DNA of 64,000 nucleotides from Fulvia fulva (GCF_020509005.1 NC_063014.1:868001-932000); one strand, 5' to 3'; positions 1 to 11,372 are shown, counted from the stretch's first letter. The notes: a model not told the origin generated them from the sequence alone. Numbers and translations are program-made.

Positions 1-1723
1 GTCTCTCGATGCCACCAGCGCTGTCCTCGCCAGTGGCGAAGGTGGCTGGCGTCTGGAGAGCCGAGTCAGTTGGTGTAGGTCCCTCGTATTTGGGGCGCTG
101 CCAGAACTGGTCCATCAACTTCTCAGTTACCCATCGGGGACGACCAGGGTTGCTGAGCTGATCGGCCCAGTAATGACGAACATGCTCTGGAATCTCGGTC
201 ATGAGGTGATCGTAGTCCACTTTGTCCGAAAAGCGGGTCTGACTGTACGAGCCATAGTACTTATACTCGGCAGAATCCTTCTCCTTGATGAAGACAGGGC
301 ATTTCTCGTAGTGCCACTCGTACGGAGCCTCGCCGGGAAGGGTGATGGTGTCGTTGAAGAAGGGAGTAAGCTTGGCACCATTCTTGCCAGGTGCTTCGGG
401 AAGGTATGGCTCGTGCTCCGAGTCCAATATCCAGTACGCCGAGCCCTCTTCGTTGTTACCGGCCTTGCTGTTGAAGTAAAAGCCAGAGGACCATTCCTCG
501 CCTCCAAACTCCTGGCGGAGGAACTCCTTCGAGAACGTCACAGTGTTGCTTGGGATCGTAGCAGTTCGCTCTTTCATCTGTGTGACGGCGAACGGGACCC
601 ACTTTGTGCCGTGCTGCGACTGAATCGGGACCTGAGACTGAACTTGGATCTGAGAATGATCCGAGGCTTGAGGTAGGGCTGCAATTGGGGCTTCTGCCGC
701 GACCTCAGTCCGATCTGTGGCCTGAGGCTGAGGCAGAGGCTGAGCCTTGGCCGCTGCTGCAGCTTCCTCCCTGGCTTCAGGCGCTTTGCACTTCTCGTAA
801 AGTCGGGCCAGTGTCTCTTTGGCCCCAGACGTGGCTTTGTCGGCAGCAGGCGCCTTAACCTCAAGCGCCCTCGACTTTGAGCTGTGTGGGCGTGGCGCAG
901 GTGCATGTGTTGGAGTGCTGTGAGAGCCAGTGTCGGAGCCAAGTCGTGGCTTGACAGCATCTGGATGTGCCTCCTTCACGTGCGCGAGCAGCTCGTTGAT
1001 ATCGCCATAGGCTGTCTCGCAGCATGCAAACCCAATCACCTTGGATCCTGGGGTTGGCGGAGCTTCAAGTAGCTTGTCAGCAGGCGCATCTTCCGCGCCA
1101 ATAATGATGCCCTTCAGCTTATCGGCTTCTCTTCTCAGCTTGAAAGCGACGGTTGCCATGATATCGGCCCGAGTGAGATACTCTTCAGCGATTTGCTCGG
1201 TGGCAAAGTTGTCAGTCATCTCCTTCCGTGGTGACAAATCCATGCTCAGAAGCTCCTCGTCGTCGGCTTTGAGCATCCTATTCATTGCTGGAACAGCACT
1301 GGTTCCGCGATTGATTACGGTGTCATCTGTCTCGGCATCGTCCTCTTGCAGACTCTTGATCCGACCCTCCAGAATCCGCAGATCACGCTGAAGCATGCTG
1401 CGAAGCTCTGCGACTTCTTTGGCAGTGCCGCGAGCCATCTTCTCCAAGCGTACGTTATCACTCATGTGTGACACGTTCATGTCCACGAGATACTTCCGCA
1501 TCTTCTGCATGTCAGGCATCGAAGCAGTCCGCGGCTCGTGATAGCGCTGCATGTCCATGCCGTTCGGCTGGAAGCTGGGGGTCGATGGGTCGTAGGATGG
1601 TGTCGGCATGTGGATGTTGGCGTTGTATCCTGTGGACCACTGAGGCTGGATGTAGCCGCTTGGGTATGCCATGTTGTGGTAGTTGTAGGCTGGATGCTCT
1701 GACGAGAACTGATGACTAGCCAT
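1..1723 (-). CDS. Hypothetical protein, possible DUF6697 family, C-terminus outside window
   Basis: A single uninterrupted reading frame runs from an ATG at 1721-1723 to the left edge, about 574 codons, with no intron signal needed. The N-terminus (about residues 1-60) is rich in Tyr, Pro, Gln and Met. A charged, probably helical stretch follows (about 90-140). Near residues 230-255 there is a degenerate zinc-finger-like pattern, adjacent Cys-Cys, twelve residues, then His-x4-His. An Ala/Gln/Pro-rich linker leads to a C-terminal globular region beginning around KEFLRQEFGGEEWSSGF and including LPGEAPYEWHYEKCPVF and YKYYGSYSQT. That region reminds me of the fungal DUF6697 domain, recognised from memory and not searched. 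Function is unknown. The gene continues past position 1. Codon use is ordinary for the intact genes here and there are no RIP-type stops. The frame is confident; the family name is tentative. Confidence 0.8.
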   Translation of the reverse strand, partial: MASHQFSSEHPAYNYHNMAYPSGYIQPQWSTGYNANIHMPTPSYDPSTPSFQPNGMDMQRYHEPRTASMPDMQKMRKYLVDMNVSHMSDNVRLEKMARGTAKEVAELRSMLQRDLRILEGRIKSLQEDDAETDDTVINRGTSAVPAMNRMLKADDEELLSMDLSPRKEMTDNFATEQIAEEYLTRADIMATVAFKLRREADKLKGIIIGAEDAPADKLLEAPPTPGSKVIGFACCETAYGDINELLAHVKEAHPDAVKPRLGSDTGSHSTPTHAPAPRPHSSKSRALEVKAPAADKATSGAKETLARLYEKCKAPEAREEAAAAAKAQPLPQPQATDRTEVAAEAPIAALPQASDHSQIQVQSQVPIQSQHGTKWVPFAVTQMKERTATIPSNTVTFSKEFLRQEFGGEEWSSGFYFNSKAGNNEEGSAYWILDSEHEPYLPEAPGKNGAKLTPFFNDTITLPGEAPYEWHYEKCPVFIKEKDSAEYKYYGSYSQTRFSDKVDYDHLMTEIPEHVRHYWADQLSNPGRPRWVTEKLMDQFWQRPKYEGPTPTDSALQTPATFATGEDSAGGIER

Positions 1724-3028
1724 GGTGGTAGAGTATGTGTTGTGAGTCGGAGGTTGATGTGAGTGGTAGAGTTGGTTGAAGTTCCTTCAGGTGTGGATGA
1801 AAAAGTCTGCCGAAGTGATGACTGCTTGTAATTGTCCTGTGACAATGAGTCCGAGCCTTGTGCCAAGAAGAGCCTGCGGTAGGAGTGACAAACCTGTGAT
1901 AAAGCGTCCGCGATGAAGCAAAGCGCCGCGTGCCAAAGTAGTGACTTCTGGAATGCTCTCATTAGTGAAATTCCCATCTGTATGGAAGCCTGACCGACCT
2001 TTTAGCAGATGGGTGTGTTGGCCAGTCGCACTGGTGCGAGCTCTAGGCGAGATGCTTTGCGGTGGCGGTACGGTCTCTGCTCGCAGGTTTGATAGTGACC
2101 TTTGTCAATAATCAGCGGTGGAAGGGTACGTGTCGATAAAGGAAGAAGTGGTCTGGATGGAAGATGCTGTCTTGATGTGTGTTATCAAGAGGAGGATACA
2201 ATGGGGCTGTAGAACGGAATTTGTAGGCAGCCCTGCAGGGTTCCTCGTGCGCATGTGCATAAGAGTTAAACCTTTTACGCGGCAAGTGAGGGTGACTTGA
2301 GGCCGCAGATCCCGCTTCATGACAGCCTGGTGAGAGATCTCCATGGACAGGTGGACATCCTCTGTACAGAATGTGTTCGCTTCATGACTACAGCTCCGCC
2401 CATCAGGCCCAGCGTGAGAAGTCAAGGAGGTGTTGGGATGATCGTCTGGAAACCGTGGCAGCTTTCTAACACTCAGTACTGCAACGGATGCTCTTGGCGC
2501 ATGGCATGTTGATCAAGATCGTTCGGACTACTCTCATGGCGCGGGCTGAGATCCTGTTGCAGCAGCGCTTCCATGGACACGATCAAAGTTGGGACTACTT
2601 GCCACAGACTAGAATCATTTTACAGTGACGCTGCGCAGCCAACTGTCAGACCAGGCAGGACTCGAGAGGCCGAATGTGGCGGGATTTCCTCGTACATCCG
2701 GGGGTCTTTTCACGAAAGCCAAGCGGGTCTCATGGATCTGGCCATATTATTGATACATTTGATCCTGTAAACTCCCCGCACGCCTGCATGTACTTGTAGA
2801 GACTCTGCTGTATTGGTATGCCGGTCCCTAACACTGCAGACTGGCCCAGCATCCTCCTGAAGAGCGGCAATTGAGTGGGCACGTTGATCGAGGCGGCTAC
2901 CATGCTTGAGCTTTCCAGTGTTAGGAGACGTTGCATGGAAAAGTCCCACGCGCGTAGGACGTTAGAGTCGTGTAATGTTGAAGACAGTGTCGTGAAAGGG
3001 AGAGTTGTGGTTGTGGTCGAGCTTGCCT
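1724..3028. other. Intergenic region, no gene seen
   Basis: This is upstream DNA of the leftmost gene up to the target duplication of the MULE. Short open frames occur on both strands, but none has a recognisable motif, an intron structure or coding-like composition. It presumably holds the promoter of the minus-strand gene at its left end; I see no convincing individual site. Confidence 0.5.
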
Positions 3029-3037
3029 CCCAGCGCC
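3029..3037. repeat. MULE target-site duplication, left copy
   Basis: CCCAGCGCC, identical to 6673-6681 and abutting the terminal inverted repeat. Confidence 0.93.
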
Positions 3038-3078
3038 GCCACAAGCTTCGCCGCACCCCAGCAATCGCCGCACCCCAG
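3038..3078 (+). repeat. MULE left terminal inverted repeat (41 bp)
   Basis: Begins GCCACAAGCTTCGCC and is the exact reverse complement of 6632-6672. Inside it a GC-rich motif, CGCCGCACCCCAG, occurs twice about 17 bp apart, which could be a doubled transposase-binding site (inference). Confidence 0.95.
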
Positions 3079-3745
3079 CTCGGATTCTCGCGTTCCGACA
3101 CATGGTGTTGCTGGCTTGTATCAATTGCCACACACGCTCAAAATACACGATATGTAGCTCAAATTGCTCAGAATAGCATCGCGAATACAGAATAATTATG
3201 TTTCATGTTGATATATCGCTGCGTTGTGGTGTTGTTGATGGGCTCAGATTGAGGTGCGAATTCTGAAGCCGCATCGGCTGAACTTCGGGTCCCTTTCCCA
3301 GCTTTCCCAGCTTGGGAGCTTGAACCCGGCGCCAAGCCAGAGATATGGGCTTGGGCGACGACGACACTGCACCGCAACGACACGGTGTATCAACACCAAA
3401 CTTACCAGGCAGCCAGATATAGGCGTGAAGATGAAGCTCAGGTAATATGAATGTCATAGGGCAAGGGTCTTTGGGGGGTGGTCGAAAATTCCCGTCTCCA
3501 AGCCCGCTTACGACATCAGCGCGATAGCAGCGCTTTCTCACCACCTCAAAAGCAGCGGCGAAACCCCTGACACACGTTGCAACGGCGCGATTGCGCGCAT
3601 TTCCAGCGACAGCCAATGAGAGCGCTGGAAATAGCTGTCAATCACATGCGAATACTCACTGCAGTGGGTTCCTACCACAGCTCTTGCCAAAGCGTGAAGG
3701 ATTTGACGCGTGTACGTAGCTGTCGTCATAATACTGCTGCTGCTG

Positions 3746-6382
3746 CTAAGGGTGAATGAAGTGCTGCATAGGCGCAGTGGACGCGTAGCCGTACGGTTGC
3801 TGCAATAGTCGTTCTTGCTGCATGTGATACTGCTGATCTCGCTGCGCCTGTTGAGCCTGTTGTTGTTGTTGACTCACTAGCAGCTCGGTGAGCTGCTTCA
3901 ACTGTCCTTCTAGTACGTCCATTCGATCAGGTGGTTTCGCTGCAGATGGCCCTCTAGGTGATATAGCACTCGGATTGCCTTCAACGTTGTCACAAGCAAC
4001 ATCTTCCTTGTGATACTATGGACCGCAATTGCGTGTTGACTTCCGACACGCGCACGCTCGAGTCGTACAGCCAGTCTTGTAGTTGCAGAACACACCATCC
4101 GGTGCCATAGCCTTCCGCTACGAAGCAGTGGGTTGAGGTGTTGGTAGAAAGCTCGATAGCCGTGGATCCTTAGCCTTCCGTACGCCATTCCTGTCAGTAA
4201 GCTCGAAGGCTGTATTGCCACGGTATGCGCTTGTGACACCTGCTGTTGGATTGCGAGCAGGTGGATCAATTCTTCTACGCTTGTTGGATCGTCGATTGGG
4301 CTCCATCAGAGGCTCATGTAGTGTGGTACCTGCTGCAGCGCGATCGATATGCCAGTGAATATCGAAGTCTGTCATCTGCAGAACACCTCCCCTCTCAAGT
4401 AGCTGCATATTGCGGTGCACACACGGCAAACCAGTCGTACGGCGATAGCAGCCGTCACACGTGCAAAGATGACACGCACAGGTGAATGCAGAGTGCTTGC
4501 ATGGCTCGCCCTTCTCATCTCTTTCAATGCGGAGCCTACGCATGGCTTCGGCGACTGTCTTCGTGACCTCCTACAATGCGTAGTCGTGGATACCGTAGAC
4601 ACCTGTCTTAGACACGATAGGCCTCACTTTCGAGTAGAAGTCGCCAACCAAGTTGCTAGCACATGCTGATGCTCGTCCACGCAACCTGCGGTGGTTCTTG
4701 CAAGCCTGCTGCCACATGGGCTGGAGCTGACTGAACATGTTGTATAGGTCATTCCGAGCACTGTAATTGAGCCAGAGCTTCATCCAGTTATGAGCACCCT
4801 CACAACGCGATGTAGCCTTCTCGTTGTAGTGACAGACTTCCGAGGTATAGCAATAAGCAAACCGCCTTGCATATGGCCACCACTAGGTCTGAAGGTAGGT
4901 CACCATCGATGGATACTTCTAATGAAGCTCCTTACGCTGTTCCTCGAATGACTGCTCGTCAGTGGACCTCAATACAACTTGCCAATCACTCATAAATTGA
5001 TTGCTAAGCTCTGACTCAATCCAATAAGTCCTACCCGCCACATCTTGCCTTGGTACCTGTGCGAAGTTGCCGCCGAGCTTGTGAAGCTTAGCCTGGATGT
5101 CCTTATTGATATGCCATTCATATAGGATCGTTGGAGTCTCTGGAAACACCTCATCGAGTGCGTTGAGCAACGCCTCTTCACGGTCATTGAGTATTGCCTT
5201 CGGCATAGGGAGTTTGCGCTCCTCGAAGTAGGCTCGTAACCACTATAAGTGAGGGAGATAGTGCTCCTTGGTCATGCCGTCTAGCATGTGAATAGACACC
5301 GGCATCGTGTTATTCATGGGCGTAGCTGACACCACATTCAGCACGTTGCGATTGTAGACATTCGTCTTGAAGGTCACATCCATAACCAGTAGCTCTAGTG
5401 CTTCAGCATACACCTCAAGGCAGTCCGGATGGATGACATTCAAGCTTCGCAGCCTGCCAGCGTTATCTCCTTCAGTGAAAGTGTCGTAGCCCTTAATGAA
5501 GCCCTTGTCTTCCAACAGTCGCATACAACGCTCAGCTTGAGTCGCTTGCTTGCGGCCATTGAGGTGGTGTCGCCACTTCAGGTTCTTGATGTCTCCCTTG
5601 TGGATAAGAACACCAGGGTAGTTATCGTCGATGAAGGCCTCAATCTGAGCAGGGCGTACGCCTATTCGAGACAGACCCTATATCTGACCAAGAACACCGA
5701 TTGTGTTATTACGAGAGTTGGTGCGGGCTCCAGGCAAGACAATAGGCTCAGAAGGAGGGTGGTTATGCTCTAGATGTTGAGATTGAGAAGGTAGGCGTAA
5801 CTCATAGGGCCCAGTGACTCTTCCATCAACGACAGGTGAATTGAGCTGTGTAGCAACAGCAGTAATCTTCCATAGACATCCACACTTATTGGACCGGTGC
5901 TTGCTTGGCTTAGCAGCCTGTTTGGCTTGTGATCGCTTGTCAAGTGAACCCTCACGATGACAGCGTATCTCGAGCCTATATCGATCGCCTAAAGGACTAT
6001 CGTTACCTGTCTTCTTCCACTTCTGCTTCTTGAGGTCGAAGCCCTGTGCAAGAGCCCATCCTGACAGCCATAGCATAAGGTCCTCGAATGAGTCGAAAGT
6101 TCTGTTGTCTGGTGGTGGCATCTCTTCAGGCTCCTTCTCTTCATCCACATAGGCAAGCGTAGGAGGACATGATGCTGAGCGGTGTATTCGGACAGGTGTG
6201 AAGCCCTTAACAGCCGAGTTTAAGAGCCTTCGAGATGGGTGTCGAGACGGGTGTCGCATAGGGAATATAGAGGGTGTTGTAGGTGTCGTAACGCGCTGAA
6301 TCGGACGAGCAGCATCAATATCATATAGCAGATCACCCTCATATTGAATTTGAGAGCCTGTGGGCACTATAGTGGGCTCCAT
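3746..6382 (-). pseudogene. MULE transposase with seven in-frame TAG codons
   Basis: One minus-strand frame of 879 codons runs from ATG 6380-6382 to a terminal TAG at 3746-3748. It is interrupted by stops at 5678, 5243, 4919, 4883, 4571, 4118 and 4016 (low coordinates), all TAG, with no frameshift. Along the protein: an N-terminal FAR1/WRKY-like Cys-His DNA-binding region (KCGCLWK, later HLEHNHPPSE), then the MULE DDE core (LVMDVTFKTN with the first Asp, AILNDREEALLNALDEVFPE with the second, and a downstream WHINKD), then a SWIM-type finger (CTCDGCYRRTTGLPCVH), a Cys-rich segment (CNYKTGCTTRACACRK) and a Gln-rich tail. TAG arises from CAG or TGG by CpA to TpA on one strand or the other, so the stops fit light RIP. 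The reading is unambiguous; the gene is not functional as it stands. Confidence 0.93.
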
Positions 6383-6631
6383 GGTGTGTTGTTGTATGTG
6401 GTGAGGTGGTGAGAAAGCAAGAAACGCGTGAATCTCGACACGGGCGCATGAAGCTTTGGTGGGGCTCTCACCAAAATCCCATGCCGAAGCGTCAACACCA
6501 ACCTCTCGGCAACACAACGTGTTTTTACGCGATATGAGAAAATAGAACATAGAAACAGATAGCTGCGAACACATTGGGAAAAGAATCAAGTTGATATGAG
6601 CAATATTGGTGGTGTTGATGATAAAAAGTCA

Positions 6632-6672
6632 CTGGGGTGCGGCGATTGCTGGGGTGCGGCGAAGCTTGTGGC
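6632..6672 (-). repeat. MULE right terminal inverted repeat (41 bp)
   Basis: Perfect inverse copy of 3038-3078, ending CGAAGCTTGTGGC at the element boundary and containing the same internal doubled motif. Confidence 0.95.
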
Positions 6673-6681
6673 CCCAGCGCC
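6673..6681. repeat. MULE target-site duplication, right copy
   Basis: CCCAGCGCC, identical to 3029-3037, immediately outside the right inverted repeat. Confidence 0.93.
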
Positions 6682-6930
6682 GCGGTACACAAACATGGCG
6701 CGGGCCGCCAGGCCCTGCATGGTGACGCATTTTAAATTAACCCGAGCTCAGTCGCGTGTCTGAGGAGAAGCGTTCGTCAGCAGTCTTCCTTGTGCTGCAT
6801 TGACAAACTATTACCATACGGAACCCGTTGCATCAGACGACTCGCCATGATCGAAAGGTCCCTACTGCCAACGCTAAGCTCAAGTACAAGCAGAAGATAA
6901 CGCTCCAGCCACCTCTTGTAGCTCGCGACA

Positions 6931-7589
6931 ATGCCTCCAGCGAAATCCTCGGACGCGAAGACGAGCGCCTCGACTGTACGAGAGCGACAAATAGCTGCTG
7001 CAGCCCATGCCCGGAGCATGAAGAATGGTGCGCAGTCGCATCAGAACGGTGTTGGAAGTAGTAGCCTCAGAGAGTTTGCGTTACTCTCGACAGACAATAG
7101 TGCTGTGGCAGGAGCTGGTCAAGGTCCTGCAGTGAGTAGCACGACCCTACGCTGGGTCTGGAGGCAGACTGCTGACTATTGTATGTGTAGCTTAATTGGC
7201 CGAAGGAGTCCTTGGAACTCCTCAACACGTACCGAGTCTCGCACAACCTTTCAACGCCAGCCGCCTTTACGACGCCTTATCGACAAGCCCTCTTAACGAA
7301 TCCTGGCATTGGACGACAATCGCCCACTATGGCTCGCAAGAAAGACAAGAGACGGGTTGCAAAGGATCAGTTGGCGTTGGCTGTACGGAAGAACTTTAAT
7401 GGAGCTGCTGTGAATGAGATCGATGTTGTGGTGGACATGGTGTACAAAGTGCGGAATCAGGGTGAGTGCCGTCGACTTGTGGTCATGCTGCAGAGGTGAG
7501 CCTGTACGAGCGCAGTCATACTGACAACGATTCCAGACAAGGTTTTTCGAATGCGATCGACGCCTGCTGGAGTAACGAAGAAGCAATAA
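6931..7589 (+). CDS. SAP30: SAP30-like Sin3-binding subunit of histone deacetylase complex
   Basis: Three exons are inferred: 6931-7131, 7191-7461 and 7537-7589. Introns are 7132-7190 (GTGAGT, branch CTGAC, TAG) and 7462-7536 (GTGAGT ... TTCCAG). Exon lengths sum to 525 nt, giving 174 residues in one clean frame. Residues 1-67 are a Ser/Ala-rich, probably disordered leader. From residue 68 the Sin3-binding SAP30 domain is clear: LNWPKESLELLNTYRVSHNL, then LLTNPGIGRQSPTMAR, a basic KKDKRRVAK patch, LALAVRKNFNGAAVNEIDVV and finally VRNQDKVFRMRSTP. In the family, SAP30 links the Sin3 scaffold to the Rpd3-type histone deacetylase in the nucleus. The MULE ends 258 bp upstream of the ATG, within the probable promoter. 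Intron boundaries come from the sequence; the function comes from the family. Confidence 0.92.
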
Positions 7590-7944
7590 CGAATGTTGCA
7601 ATGCATTGGATGGTGTAAGGCGTTTGGCGATGGTAACTTTTGGTGCTTATTTCGGATCTCGGACTGTTGATGATGGACTGGGTAATGTATAGGGTTGAAC
7701 AATACCACTCTGTTGACTGATGATCAAGAGTGCTCAGCGTAGCATAATTCGCAAGTAGTGCTGCTCAAGGCAATGCTTTCACGACCGAGTCCTTCATGAA
7801 ATATCGATTTGAGCCTCGGTCAAATTCGCATGAGTTATGTAAGCGGATATTTATCGATAACTTTTTACCTGCTGTCCACCACTGTCATGTGCCAGCAACA
7901 TGATTGAAGGTGAGTTCCACGATCGTCTTCAGTGAGCATACATC
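7590..7944. other. Intergenic, SAP30 3' end and PRP16 promoter
   Basis: Between SAP30 and PRP16 there is no coding signal. The last 150 bp before the PRP16 start is AT-rich (around 7800-7875) and would hold its promoter; no specific site is called. Confidence 0.5.
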
Positions 7945-10900
7945 ATGGCTAGCGAAAACAGCGCGAAGCGACGCAGAATCGACGACGGCGACTCGGACCA
8001 TCTCAGCATCAAGCCGCAAAGAGCACGACCAGACCGACCGCAAGATCGCAATGGCGGACCTCATGTTTCGAGATATGGCGATGCGACGCCGCGCTCATAT
8101 CGAGTTGAGGGCACGCCGCCTCGCGAAAAATTCGAGGGGCCGGAAAGGGGTGTAAACAATGAGGACTCGGCTGCTCTAGATCGTGACTGGTATAATTACG
8201 GCGAAGAGGGAGCAGTACTTGGTGATGATTCGCATAATCCGTTTGGAGGCACTGAAGATACAACGTATGCCGATCGCATACGTGAGCAGGAGCTGCTGGA
8301 GAAGAAGCTGGCAGTGAGGTCCAACGTTAATCCCAAGTTTTTGCAGCGACAGAAGGACAATGATGCCTGGGAGACGAATCGCATGCTGGCCAGTAGCGTC
8401 GCGCAGACGAGAGACATGGGCATGGATTTTGGTGAGGACGACGAAGAGACCAGAGTCCATTTGCTTGTGCACGACCTGAAGCCACCGTTTCTGGATGGCA
8501 AGACTGTATTTACAAAACAGCTTGAGCCAGTGAGCGCTGTCCGAGACCCGCAGAGCGACATGGCAGTGTTTTCGAGGAAAGGCAGCAAAGCCGTGAAGGA
8601 GCGTCGACAGCAGAAAGAGAGGCAGAAGCAGGCTCAGGAAGCGACATCTACAGCCAACACAGCACTAGGAAACATCATGGGAGTGAAAGAAGAGGACACA
8701 GACTCGGCTGCTCCGAATGCGAATGGTGAGGAAGAACCCAAGAACAAGGGCAGCAAGTTCGCAGAACACATGAAGAAACAGGACAAGGGACAGTCAGACT
8801 TCTCCAGGACGAAGAGCTTGAGAGAGCAGCGAGAGTACCTACCAGCTTTTGCGGTGCGAGAAGAGTTGCTGAAGGTCGTGCGGGATAACCAAGTCATCAT
8901 CGTTGTTGGCCAGACAGGTTCTGGCAAGACAACGCAGCTTACACAGTTCTTGTATGAAGATGGCTACGCTAGAAACGGGTTCATTGGGTGTACGCAACCA
9001 CGACGTGTTGCTGCCATGTCCGTCGCAAAGCGTGTCAGTGAAGAGATGGAGGTTCCTCTCGGTGGCAAAGTCGGCTATGCCATTCGTTTCGAAGACTGCA
9101 CGAGCAAAGAGACCCAGATCAAGTACATGACGGATGGTGTCCTGCTAAGAGAATCGTTGACGAATCCTGATCTTGATCAGTACAGCTGCATCATCATGGA
9201 CGAGGCTCACGAGCGCGCGCTCAACACGGATGTGCTGATGGGCCTGATCAAGAAAGTTCTTGCTCGACGACGAGATCTCAAGCTGATCGTGACTTCGGCA
9301 ACCATGAACGCGGAACGCTTCGCTCGCTTCTACGGAGGTGCGCCAGAATTCTTCATACCAGGAAGAACGTTTCCAGTCGACATCCAATATTCGCGATCTC
9401 CTTGCGAGGACTACGTGGATAGTGCGGTACGACAAGTCCTTGCCATACACGTGAGTCAGCCTGTCGGAGATATTCTGGTGTTCATGACTGGACAAGAAGA
9501 TATCGAAGTCACTTGCGAATTGGTCGAAGAGAGGCTGGCTCAGCTGAATGACCCTCCCAAGCTCAGCGTTCTGCCAATTTACTCCCAGATGCCTGCGGAT
9601 CTACAAGCCAAGATCTTCGATCGTGCTGCACCCGGCGTGAGAAAGGTCATCGTGGCGACCAACATTGCCGAGACGTCGCTCACAGTCGACGGTATCATGT
9701 ATGTCGTGGATTGTGGCTTCAGCAAGCTCAAAGTCTACAACCCACGCATGGGCATGGACACGTTACAGATCACACCGATCAGTCAAGCCAACGCATCGCA
9801 ACGTGCTGGTCGTGCCGGACGTACTGGGCCTGGCAAAGCATTCCATCTCTACACGGAGCGAGCCTTTCGGGACGAGTTCTACATTGCCACGATACCCGAG
9901 ATCCAGCGGACTAACCTTGCGAATACAGTTCTGCTTCTGAAGTCGCTTGGTGTGAAGAATCTTCTGGACTTTGACTTTATGGATCCTCCACCGCAAGACA
10001 CCATTACGACCTCGCTCTTCGACCTATGGGCTCTAGGAGCGCTGACGAACCTGGGAGAGCTAACTGATCTTGGTCGTCAGATGACATCTTACCCCATGGA
10101 TCCATCACTCGCCAAGCTCGTCATCATGTCTTCGACCACTTATCACTGTGCGGAGGAGATGGTGACCGTTGTTGCCATGCTCAGCGTACCCAGTGTCTTC
10201 TACCGCCCGAAGGAGCGTCTCGAAGAAGCAGATGCAGCACGTGAGAAGTTCTTCGTACACGACTCAGATCATCTTACGCTGCTCACTGTGTACCAGCAAT
10301 GGGTCGCCAACGGACGGAGAGACAACTGGTGTGTCAAGCACTTCCTCCACCCCAAAGCACTACGCCGAGCAGAGGAGGTCCGCACTCAGATCACGGATAT
10401 CATGTCCTCCAACAAAATGGAAATTGTCTCCTGCGGCTATGACCTCGACGTAGTCCGCCAGTGCATCTGCAGCGGTTACTACCACCAAGCAGCAAAACGA
10501 AAAGGCCTCGGCGAGTACGTGAACCTCCGCACGAGCGTTACCATGGCCCTACATCCTACCAGTGCCCTTTACAACAGCGGCGATCCGCCTGACTACGTTG
10601 TCTACCACGAACTCATCCTCACGAGCAAGGAGTATATGAGCGTCGCTACTGCCGTGGATGCGCATTGGCTTGCTGATCTGGGGGGTGTTTTCTATAGCGT
10701 GAAGGAGAAGGGGTACAGCGCTATTCAAGGAAGGAGAGAGATGGAGTATAGCAAGAAGGCAGAGCTTGAGGAGCAGATTAGGAAAGATAGGTCAAGGCAG
10801 AAGGAGGAGGAGGAGGAGGATGAGCAGAGAGGAGTCTCTGGCACGAAGAGTAGCACTAATGGGCCGGCGAAGAGTGCTGTGAAGAAGGTGGGAGGGTCGA

Positions 10901-10950
10901 AGGGGAGTGCTGTTGTTAAGCCGGTTATTGGAGGCAGGCGGAAGAGGTAG
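7945..10950 (+). CDS. PRP16: Pre-mRNA splicing DEAH-box ATPase/RNA helicase PRP16
   Basis: A single-exon gene of 1,001 residues. PRP16 is the DEAH ATPase that remodels the spliceosome after the first transesterification and proofreads branch-site and 3' splice-site choice. The N-terminal third (1-290) is the charged PRP16-specific extension, with [12 protein letters not shown] and [18 protein letters not shown]. The helicase core has GQTGSGKT at 322-329 (Walker A), DEAH at 419-422, SAT at 451-453 and QRAGRAGR at 619-626. It is followed by winged-helix, ratchet and OB regions ([22 protein letters not shown] near 870). The C-terminus has an Arg/Lys/Glu-rich helix and a Lys/Gly-rich tail. The start is the first ATG in frame, giving [16 protein letters not shown], a plausible nuclear leader. 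The length is close to the yeast protein. No defect is visible. Confidence 0.97.
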   Translation: MASENSAKRRRIDDGDSDHLSIKPQRARPDRPQDRNGGPHVSRYGDATPRSYRVEGTPPREKFEGPERGVNNEDSAALDRDWYNYGEEGAVLGDDSHNPFGGTEDTTYADRIREQELLEKKLAVRSNVNPKFLQRQKDNDAWETNRMLASSVAQTRDMGMDFGEDDEETRVHLLVHDLKPPFLDGKTVFTKQLEPVSAVRDPQSDMAVFSRKGSKAVKERRQQKERQKQAQEATSTANTALGNIMGVKEEDTDSAAPNANGEEEPKNKGSKFAEHMKKQDKGQSDFSRTKSLREQREYLPAFAVREELLKVVRDNQVIIVVGQTGSGKTTQLTQFLYEDGYARNGFIGCTQPRRVAAMSVAKRVSEEMEVPLGGKVGYAIRFEDCTSKETQIKYMTDGVLLRESLTNPDLDQYSCIIMDEAHERALNTDVLMGLIKKVLARRRDLKLIVTSATMNAERFARFYGGAPEFFIPGRTFPVDIQYSRSPCEDYVDSAVRQVLAIHVSQPVGDILVFMTGQEDIEVTCELVEERLAQLNDPPKLSVLPIYSQMPADLQAKIFDRAAPGVRKVIVATNIAETSLTVDGIMYVVDCGFSKLKVYNPRMGMDTLQITPISQANASQRAGRAGRTGPGKAFHLYTERAFRDEFYIATIPEIQRTNLANTVLLLKSLGVKNLLDFDFMDPPPQDTITTSLFDLWALGALTNLGELTDLGRQMTSYPMDPSLAKLVIMSSTTYHCAEEMVTVVAMLSVPSVFYRPKERLEEADAAREKFFVHDSDHLTLLTVYQQWVANGRRDNWCVKHFLHPKALRRAEEVRTQITDIMSSNKMEIVSCGYDLDVVRQCICSGYYHQAAKRKGLGEYVNLRTSVTMALHPTSALYNSGDPPDYVVYHELILTSKEYMSVATAVDAHWLADLGGVFYSVKEKGYSAIQGRREMEYSKKAELEEQIRKDRSRQKEEEEEDEQRGVSGTKSSTNGPAKSAVKKVGGSKGSAVVKPVIGGRRKR

Positions 10951-11372
10951 TGGTATGGAGGTGATTACCATGGTCGTACAGCATCTGTTAGCAGCGGAGT
11001 CACATTCTCTTCCCGAGTATCCTAGCGAAATCCAGGATTCTAGCAAATCAGCCGGCTTCGTTGGCAGCGGCCGCTAAAACCAAATGTTACTCCGCTGCTG
11101 TAAGACGCTGTACAGAGCGACGGTTGCATACAGGCATCTTTGGCGAAGACGGCTGCCGGCACTGATATCAGATCTTGGCACACTGCCCAGCCGCCTGTTC
11201 CGTGGAGCTGGGCCTGGTTGAAACTCATTCAGTCAGGCTGACCTCCATGAACATGACCTCTGCCCATCACGAGTCGGGGTAGTGGAGACAAAGCGTGGGC
11301 TGAGATGCTGCCTCACGATAATCTTCAGTCATTGAGCACACTCTCCAATCCAGAGTCAAGTTCGCCGATACC
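10951..11372. other. Intergenic region, nothing recognised
   Basis: A 422-bp gap between PRP16 and the next plus-strand gene. No ORF with coding character, no RNA gene and no repeat seen. Confidence 0.5.

Larger units (their letters stand above)
3038..6672 (-). mobile_element. Mutator-like (MULE) DNA transposon with intact ends
   Basis: The element is 3,635 bp, bounded by perfect 41-bp terminal inverted repeats (3038-3078 and 6632-6672) and directly flanked by a 9-bp duplication CCCAGCGCC (3029-3037 and 6673-6681). A 9-bp target duplication with long inverted repeats is diagnostic of Mutator-like elements. The interior carries one degenerate minus-strand transposase. Intact ends with a mutated transposase mean it cannot move by itself, but it could be cross-mobilised if a functional relative exists. 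It lies 250 bp upstream of the SAP30 start codon, so it may influence that promoter. Confidence 0.95.

Noticed and set aside
173..676. Plus-strand open frame of 167 codons
   Set aside because: Antisense shadow of the continuous minus-strand gene at 1-1723; no motif and arginine/leucine-rich composition.
1477..1977. Minus-strand open frame reaching upstream of the leftmost gene
   Set aside because: Different frame from the supported gene in the overlap and low-complexity in translation.
2573..3195. Several short open frames on both strands before the MULE
   Set aside because: No conserved motif, no splice structure, and partly overlapping the transposon end.
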